Assembly (NCBI GenBank): GCA_046152955.1
Contig: JBJXGA010000167.1
Span: forward strand, 1 to 24,143
Source of the DNA: SIAF01 sp046152955
GTDB lineage: Bacteria; Planctomycetota; Planctomycetia; Planctomycetales; Planctomycetaceae
Reading direction: 5' to 3'
Length of the DNA stretch: 24,143 nucleotides
Positions 22,913-24,143 of the stretch are shown here, one piece after another. Each line of letters begins with the position of its first letter. Position 1 is the stretch's first letter. The notes under the pieces are model-generated. The model was not told where the DNA came from. It did not search any database and worked only from the letters and a program-made list of their open reading frames with translations. The translations under genes and the position numbers were made by a program.

Positions 22913-23512
22913 ATGCTCGGTGCCCATTTGGATGTTCAGGCCTACCTGGCTCGTCAATGTGAAGAAGTGGCGCGGTTGGATACCGCCGCGATCGAGGCCC
23001 TGGCCGATGCGATTTACCAGCGGTATCTTTCCGGTCGGTTCGTATACATCATCGGCAACGGCGGGAGCGCCGCCAATGCGTCCCACCTGTGCGAAGACCT
23101 GGGTAAGAGCTCGATTGTCGATTTTGAACACCAGCGGCGGCTCAAAGTCCTCAGTCTGACCGACAACACCCCCTACATCCTGGCGTGGGGCAACGACACG
23201 AGTTACGACCGCATTTTCGTCGAACAACTCAAGAACTTCGGCGAACCGGGGGATTTGTTAATTGCCATCAGCGGTTCGGGGAATAGCCCCAACATCCTGG
23301 CCGCCGTCGATTGGGCCAATGCGCATGGAATCGAAACGTTCGGCGTGACCGGCTATGACGGAGGAAAGCTCCTGCACAAAGCCCACCGGTCGCTCCATTG
23401 CCGCCTGGACGACATGGGGATGGTCGAATCGCTGCATCTGGTCGCGTTCCATTACGTCCTGGATGACCTGCACGGTCGGATCAACTGCCGGAAGCAGAAA
23501 ACCGCGGCCTGA
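22913..23512 (+). CDS. SIS-domain phosphosugar isomerase, GmhA-like
   Basis: 199 residues. The ATG at 22913 is preceded by a strong ribosome-binding site (GGAGGGAG). SIS signatures are IIGNGGSAANASHLCEDLGK (47-66), ISGSGNSPNILAA, and VTGYDGGKL. Size and layout match sedoheptulose-7-phosphate isomerase (GmhA), the first step of heptose synthesis for lipopolysaccharide. By eye, the metal/catalytic positions read His58, Asp62, Glu172 and His180, where E. coli GmhA has His, Glu, Gln and His as I remember it. The E-to-D and Q-to-E changes leave open whether the substrate is sedoheptulose 7-phosphate or another sugar phosphate. It is cytoplasmic. It lies 174 bp after pssA and may have its own promoter; no heptose genes are seen nearby. 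Confidence 0.85.
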   Translation: MLGAHLDVQAYLARQCEEVARLDTAAIEALADAIYQRYLSGRFVYIIGNGGSAANASHLCEDLGKSSIVDFEHQRRLKVLSLTDNTPYILAWGNDTSYDRIFVEQLKNFGEPGDLLIAISGSGNSPNILAAVDWANAHGIETFGVTGYDGGKLLHKAHRSLHCRLDDMGMVESLHLVAFHYVLDDLHGRINCRKQKTAA

Positions 23513-23920
23513 TCAGCAGCTCCGGCGCATCGAGACGAGTTGTCCCGCGGGGGAAATCCTGCCGGGGTTGCCCTGCCGGATGGGGTGCGCGCCGACCCCT
23601 GCCGATTGTGCCGGGGCTACCGATTGTCCGCGAAATGCGGAAGTGACCGAACAGCCCGGTTGTGCCTGCCAGGGTGGGTTCCAAAGCAGACGTGGGCGCC
23701 CGTGCGCGGCACATTGAGAGGATGGTCGTTCCGCCCCGCAGATTTCCCAGTCTCTCCAGTCTGACCCGAATGTAGTGGTTGTCGGGAAGAGTCTGTCGTC
23801 AAACTCCTATGTAGTTTCGCTCTCCGGAACGGCAGGGAAACTCTGCCACTGTTTTGTCGTAACCATTTGCCTGAATAATACTTTGCGACACTCAAGGCCA
23901 GCCGGACAGGGGGCCGATGA
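23513..23920. other. Gene-free region after the isomerase gene
   Basis: 408 bp with no credible coding frame. The stretch ~23630-23710, read on the minus strand, gives HPGRHNRAVRSLPHFADNR, a phrase I recall from spurious short ORFs repeated in planctomycete genomes, so this may be an interspersed repeat; there is no second copy in the window. An AT-rich promoter-like spot (AATAAT, 23874-23879) precedes the structured element at 23921. Confidence 0.4.
23831..23847 (+). terminator. Hairpin, possible terminator
   Basis: GGCAGGG (23831-23837), loop AAA, CTCTGCC (23841-23847): 7 bp with one G-U pair, followed by ACTGTTTTG. The T-run is short. It could terminate the transcript of the isomerase gene, though it lies about 320 nt after the stop. 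Confidence 0.35.
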
Positions 23921-24046
23921 ATTGGGCTAGTCCTGCTTTACCGGCTCCCGCATCTAGGCCGAAGGCAGGGATCATCGGAGTTGCCGAGAGAAGTTTCGGG
24001 TTGCGGAAAAGCCCGACGGCGCCCGATGGGATTGTGCTAGCCCAAT
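23921..24046 (+). ncRNA. Candidate structured RNA, three-way junction (unknown class)
   Basis: Closing stem P1: ATTGGGCTAG (23921-23930) with CTAGCCCAAT (24037-24046), 10 bp perfect. Arm A: 23932-23939 with 23962-23969 (8 bp, one G-U), a 2-nt bulge, then CGGC (23942-23945) with GCCG (23958-23961) and a 12-nt loop. Arm B: CATCGG (23973-23978) with CCGATG (24023-24028), then GCCG (23983-23986) with CGGC (24017-24020), then TCGGGTT (23996-24002) with AGCCCGA (24010-24016) and a 7-nt loop. All stems nest without conflict. G-U pairs on the plus strand would be A-C mismatches on the minus strand, so a plus-strand RNA is favoured. It matches no riboswitch I know well enough to call. It may be a leader of a gene beyond the window or an independent small RNA. 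Confidence 0.5.
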
Positions 24047-24107
24047 GACGGATGGTAGGGGCCGTCTACTCCGTGCGATGTGACTGTCGGTTTTGTTTGT
24101 GACAGAC

Positions 24108-24121
24108 ACGACGCGCGTCGT
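24108..24121. promoter_or_regulatory. 14-bp perfect palindrome, possible operator
   Basis: ACGACGC (24108-24114) followed directly by GCGTCGT (24115-24121), with no spacer. The size and symmetry suit a dimeric regulator site, about 60 bp after the structured element. A smaller hairpin (CTGTC 24084-24088 with GACAG 24101-24105) lies just before it. Confidence 0.35.
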
Positions 24122-24143
24122 AATCGGTTGGGCCGGTTTTCGC

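Noticed and set aside
23821..23850. Cobalamin riboswitch fragment (GGGAAACTCTGCCACTG)
   Set aside because: Only short words match; the rest of the B12-box context is absent and the segment is fully explained by a simple hairpin.
23921..24046. Guanidine-I (ykkC) riboswitch, because of CCGAGAGAA and AAAAGCCCG segments
   Set aside because: The segments are present, but the CTAGGGTTCCG element is not in the right place and the GGGAGA after CCCG is missing; order and spacing differ, so the resemblance is likely chance.
1..24143. tRNA, rRNA, CRISPR array, intact insertion sequence or selenocysteine machinery genes
   Set aside because: I looked for tRNA cloverleaf ends, regularly spaced repeats, transposase motifs and SelA/SelB/SelD signatures and saw none.

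Overview
The window is high-GC DNA that looks like a planctomycete chromosome. The signs are the C-terminus of a Ser/Thr kinase of the type common in that phylum, a large PQQ-repeat protein with a coiled coil, a lone DUF1501 protein, a trypsin-TlpA fusion, and a conserved 287-residue protein I associate with planctomycetes. The phylum call is inference from protein types; there is no rRNA here.

Layout. 3-3418: a kinase tail and a secreted coiled-coil/PQQ propeller protein, translationally coupled. 3448-9547: mostly housekeeping genes: RNase D (-), a PLP-dependent trans-sulfuration enzyme (+), the 23S rRNA methyltransferase RlmB (-), an RluA-family pseudouridine synthase (-) and a conserved planctomycete protein (+). 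9548-10112: a gene-free stretch packed with direct and inverted repeats. 10113-13921: DUF1501 (-), an orphan UPF0175 antitoxin with the 14-codon stump of its toxin, and a membrane-anchored trypsin-like protease fused to a TlpA thioredoxin domain. 14081-16411 (-): proB, a polytopic membrane protein and an unknown protein. 16587-18797 (+): a selenoprotein N (SelN) homologue and a companion gene of unknown function. 18891-23512 (+): a small membrane protein, a sulfotransferase, psd and pssA (phosphatidylethanolamine synthesis) and a SIS-domain phosphosugar isomerase. 23513-24143: no gene, but a strongly foldable three-way-junction element and a 14-bp palindrome, possibly the leader of a gene beyond the window.

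Main discovery. The reading frame from 16587 carries an in-frame TGA at 17628-17630 and continues to 17972. Both halves match animal selenoprotein N, and the TGA lies exactly at the selenocysteine of the LWGALDDQSC-U motif. A perfect 7-bp hairpin with a GGTC loop starts 17 nt after the TGA, with the spacing of a bacterial SECIS element. Ordinary gene calling would split this into a truncated protein plus a spurious small ORF. The window holds no selA, selB, selC or selD, so Sec decoding must be encoded elsewhere.

Secondary observations are the toxin stump behind the UPF0175 gene, the structured element at 23921-24046, and several repeat elements in the 9.5-10.1 kb spacer.
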